A DNA stretch of 64,000 bases from Vibrio fortis (GTDB lineage: Bacteria; Pseudomonadota; Gammaproteobacteria; Enterobacterales; Vibrionaceae). Where the stretch lies: the NCBI RefSeq assembly GCF_024347475.1, contig NZ_AP025487.1, positions 1,054,001 through 1,118,000 of the forward strand. Direction: 5' to 3'. This document shows positions 62,101 to 64,000 of the stretch, in pieces (position 1 is the first letter of the stretch; every line of letters begins with the position of its first letter). The position numbers and the translations under genes are program-made. The notes under the pieces were generated by a model that saw nothing but the letters and a program-made list of their open reading frames with translations, did no database searches and had not been told where the DNA came from.

Positions 62101-64000
62101 TTAATATTTTATCGTACGTTTAAAAGGCGGTAGAGAGTCTAATAAGGACTTGCCATAACGCTTTGTGACTATGCGTCGATCAAGGATCGTGACTTTACCA
62201 GAATCTCGTTCTTTACGCAGTAGTCGACCGACAGATTGGATCAGTTTTTTACTCGCTTCAGGAACCGTGATTTGCATAAACGGATTTCCTCCCTTGGACT
62301 CGATGTATTCTGAATGAGCCTGCTCTACAGGTGAGGTAGGAACACCAAACGGAATCTTGGTAATAATGAGGTTTTCCAATAGCTCGCCTGGTAAATCAAG
62401 CCCTTCTGAAAAGCTACCTGTACCGAAAAGCACACTGGTTTTTCCTTTATCTATAAGGTTTTTATGTTTTTTTAGAATTTCCGCACGTGATGTATCGCCT
62501 TGCACCTGCAAAGCCCAACCCTTTTTAACGAAATCTGTGGATAAACCTTCGGCAACCTGATTCATTTGCCAGTATGAAGAGAATAAAACGAGGTTGGCTT
62601 TGTTGTCTTCAATTACCTTAGGCAAAATCTCGATAAGATATTCAGTAAACTGCGGAGCTTGTGGTTCATACTTCATTGCTGGAACTACTAGCTCGGCTTG
62701 ATTTTGATAATCAAACGGAGACGCTAATGCAAGAAACTGCACACCATCCTCAGGTTTTTGACTGATGCCGGCCTGATGACAGAAGAAACTGAATGAGTTT
62801 AAAGCTCGCATGGTCGCTGAGACGAGAACCGCACCGACGCAACGGCTCCAAATCTGCTGATCCAACTGCCAGCCAACCTCTAAAGGCGACACATTAACAA
62901 TGAAATCGCCTTCACTCTCTTTATTTAGTTCTAACCAGCGTGCTAGAGGTGCGCCTTTTTCTCGTTTGGGTTCTGCCATTAAGCGCCAGACTTGTGCGAG
63001 GTTTTCTGTTCGTTGTATATAGAAGCCAATTTCAGCGAGGGCTGGTTCCGCGAGTTTGGCGGAAAGCTCACCATCTTTCACTCTCTCTGCAATAAGGTCT
63101 GCAATTTTTGCGACGGCTTGACTCGCTTTTTGGCTTAACTGCTTTAGATCTTTTGATTCGCTTTCAAGCCATTCGGGAAGATCGCCATGTTCGAAACGAT
63201 ATAAGCCATCTTCAAATTGTGTTGCGTCGAAGCGATTACTCAACTGAGAAAGGGTTGGTATGAGCTGTTGAACTGAGTCTTGAAGCTCATTTCTGAATCG
63301 ATAGACTCGTTTCTCTTCTGCTAGGCCTGAAAGTTTGCTGATCGATTGATTCAAACGTTCTAACCATGAAGCGGCACCTTTTAAACTTGCTGCAGCCGAT
63401 GAGTGATCACGCGCAACGTGAGGCAAATGGTGTGCTTCATCGAATACATAAATGCTGTTCTCAGGCTCTGGGAGAATAACGCCACCGCCTAAGTCTGCAT
63501 CTGCCATGACTAAACTGTGGTTCGCAATAATCACATCCGCTTTATCAAGTTCGGAGCGGGCTTTCTGAAAAGGGCAGTCTCGATGTGCAGGCATACTGTT
63601 GTTGCAGCTGTGCTTGTCGCTCACGATCATTTGCCAAATCATGTCGTCAATGGGTTTAGGCCACGAGTCTCTATCGCCATCCCATTTACCTTGAGCAAGG
63701 CTTCGGTACATGGTTTCAAGTTGCTCTATGTCTTTCTTCTTAGGCTTAGATTCAAACATCGCCATCTGGCCACCATCAGCGCCACATGCCACTGCAAGCT
63801 TTTCGGCACAACAATACCGTTGCCTGCCCTTCGCTAAGATAAAAGAGAACTCTCTGTCGGTGAGTCGTCTATATAGAGGGAGGTCTTTATTTACGAGCTG
63901 TTCTTGTAGCGCCACAGTCGCAGTTGAAATAATGATTTTTCGGTTGTTGAGCACCGCGACAGGAATCGTCGCCATTAAGTAAGAGAGCGATTTACCGATT
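62101..64000 (-). CDS. dinG: ATP-dependent DNA helicase DinG (N-terminus beyond right edge)
   Basis: About 633 residues are visible; the frame is open to the window edge and continues upstream past the first internal ATG, as IGKSLSYL, the end of a Walker A motif, shows. XPD-like superfamily 2 features follow: the FeS-cluster cysteines (RYCCAEKLAVACG, SCNNSMPAHRDCPF), the DEAH box VFDEAHHLPHVARD, motif III-like LVSATMRALNSF, and motifs V/VI in GTGSFSEGLDLPGE and QSVGRLLRKERDSG. DinG unwinds forked DNA, R-loops and DNA-RNA hybrids and is damage-inducible in E. coli. Its promoter is outside the window. Confidence 0.93.
   Translation of the reverse strand, partial: IGKSLSYLMATIPVAVLNNRKIIISTATVALQEQLVNKDLPLYRRLTDREFSFILAKGRQRYCCAEKLAVACGADGGQMAMFESKPKKKDIEQLETMYRSLAQGKWDGDRDSWPKPIDDMIWQMIVSDKHSCNNSMPAHRDCPFQKARSELDKADVIIANHSLVMADADLGGGVILPEPENSIYVFDEAHHLPHVARDHSSAAASLKGAASWLERLNQSISKLSGLAEEKRVYRFRNELQDSVQQLIPTLSQLSNRFDATQFEDGLYRFEHGDLPEWLESESKDLKQLSQKASQAVAKIADLIAERVKDGELSAKLAEPALAEIGFYIQRTENLAQVWRLMAEPKREKGAPLARWLELNKESEGDFIVNVSPLEVGWQLDQQIWSRCVGAVLVSATMRALNSFSFFCHQAGISQKPEDGVQFLALASPFDYQNQAELVVPAMKYEPQAPQFTEYLIEILPKVIEDNKANLVLFSSYWQMNQVAEGLSTDFVKKGWALQVQGDTSRAEILKKHKNLIDKGKTSVLFGTGSFSEGLDLPGELLENLIITKIPFGVPTSPVEQAHSEYIESKGGNPFMQITVPEASKKLIQSVGRLLRKERDSGKVTILDRRIVTKRYGKSLLDSLPPFKRTIKY

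Overview
The window looks like the large chromosome of a Vibrio species. Proteins closely match Vibrio and enterobacterial families, and gene order follows known gammaproteobacterial blocks: hinT-ycfL-lpoB-thiK-ycfP-ndh, yciK/sohB, yeaG-yeaH-ycgB, pflA/pflB and ybaM-priC. All identifications come from reading the sequence and from memory of families; no search was run. The window opens inside an HlyD-type gene and closes inside a dinG-type helicase gene. I saw no rRNA, tRNA, CRISPR array or prophage.

Layout. 1-9.9 kb: the end of an efflux-type membrane operon, a lone LysR gene with several inverted repeats in front, a gloA-nemA electrophile-detoxification pair, a DMT exporter, a divergent cytochrome b + MarR / cytochrome c'-like module, a POTRA-less Omp85-type barrel, ppiB and a TetR regulator. 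10-17.2 kb: a TrpD2/YbiB-like protein, a CBS-domain protein, a MATE exporter, a ZntA-type metal ATPase behind a MerR-type promoter, and udp. 17.3-20.7 kb: a stand-alone Card1/Can2-like CARF nuclease homologue and a chemoreceptor. 20.9-29.3 kb: the hinT-lipoprotein-ycfL-lpoB-thiK-ycfP-ndh block, then yciK and sohB. 29.4-36 kb: the yeaG-yeaH-ycgB stress operon, a MipA/OmpV protein and yfbU. 36.1-43.7 kb: an intact IS3-family element sitting between pflA and its terminator, then pflA, an LpxR-like gene, pflB and a DUF3360 permease. 44-52 kb: a poly-glycine lipoprotein, a basic-amino-acid ABC transporter and a large zinc-metalloprotease lipoprotein. 52-64 kb: xthA, a lipoprotein oligopeptidase B, an EmrD-like exporter, a second chemoreceptor, and a reverse-strand run dinG, TSUP permease, priC, ybaM, roxA.

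How the genes work together. Several blocks concern respiration and redox change: ndh with a perfect FNR box, pflA/pflB, a permease preceded by an FNR-like site, and the cytochrome/MarR module. Others concern the envelope (LpoB, LpxR-like, OmpV-like, Omp85-like, several lipoproteins) and detoxification or efflux (gloA, nemA, zntA, MATE, EmrD, DMT).

Most notable: (1) a 54-bp near-perfect palindrome between the cytochrome genes that carries two mirror-image promoters; (2) a CARF-PD-(D/E)xK protein with no CRISPR locus nearby; (3) an eight-fold heptanucleotide repeat that supplies the stop codon of ybaM and lies just upstream of roxA; (4) an IS3 element with a 3-bp target duplication that separates pflA from its terminator; (5) a DUF3360 permease in the place where enteric bacteria carry focA.
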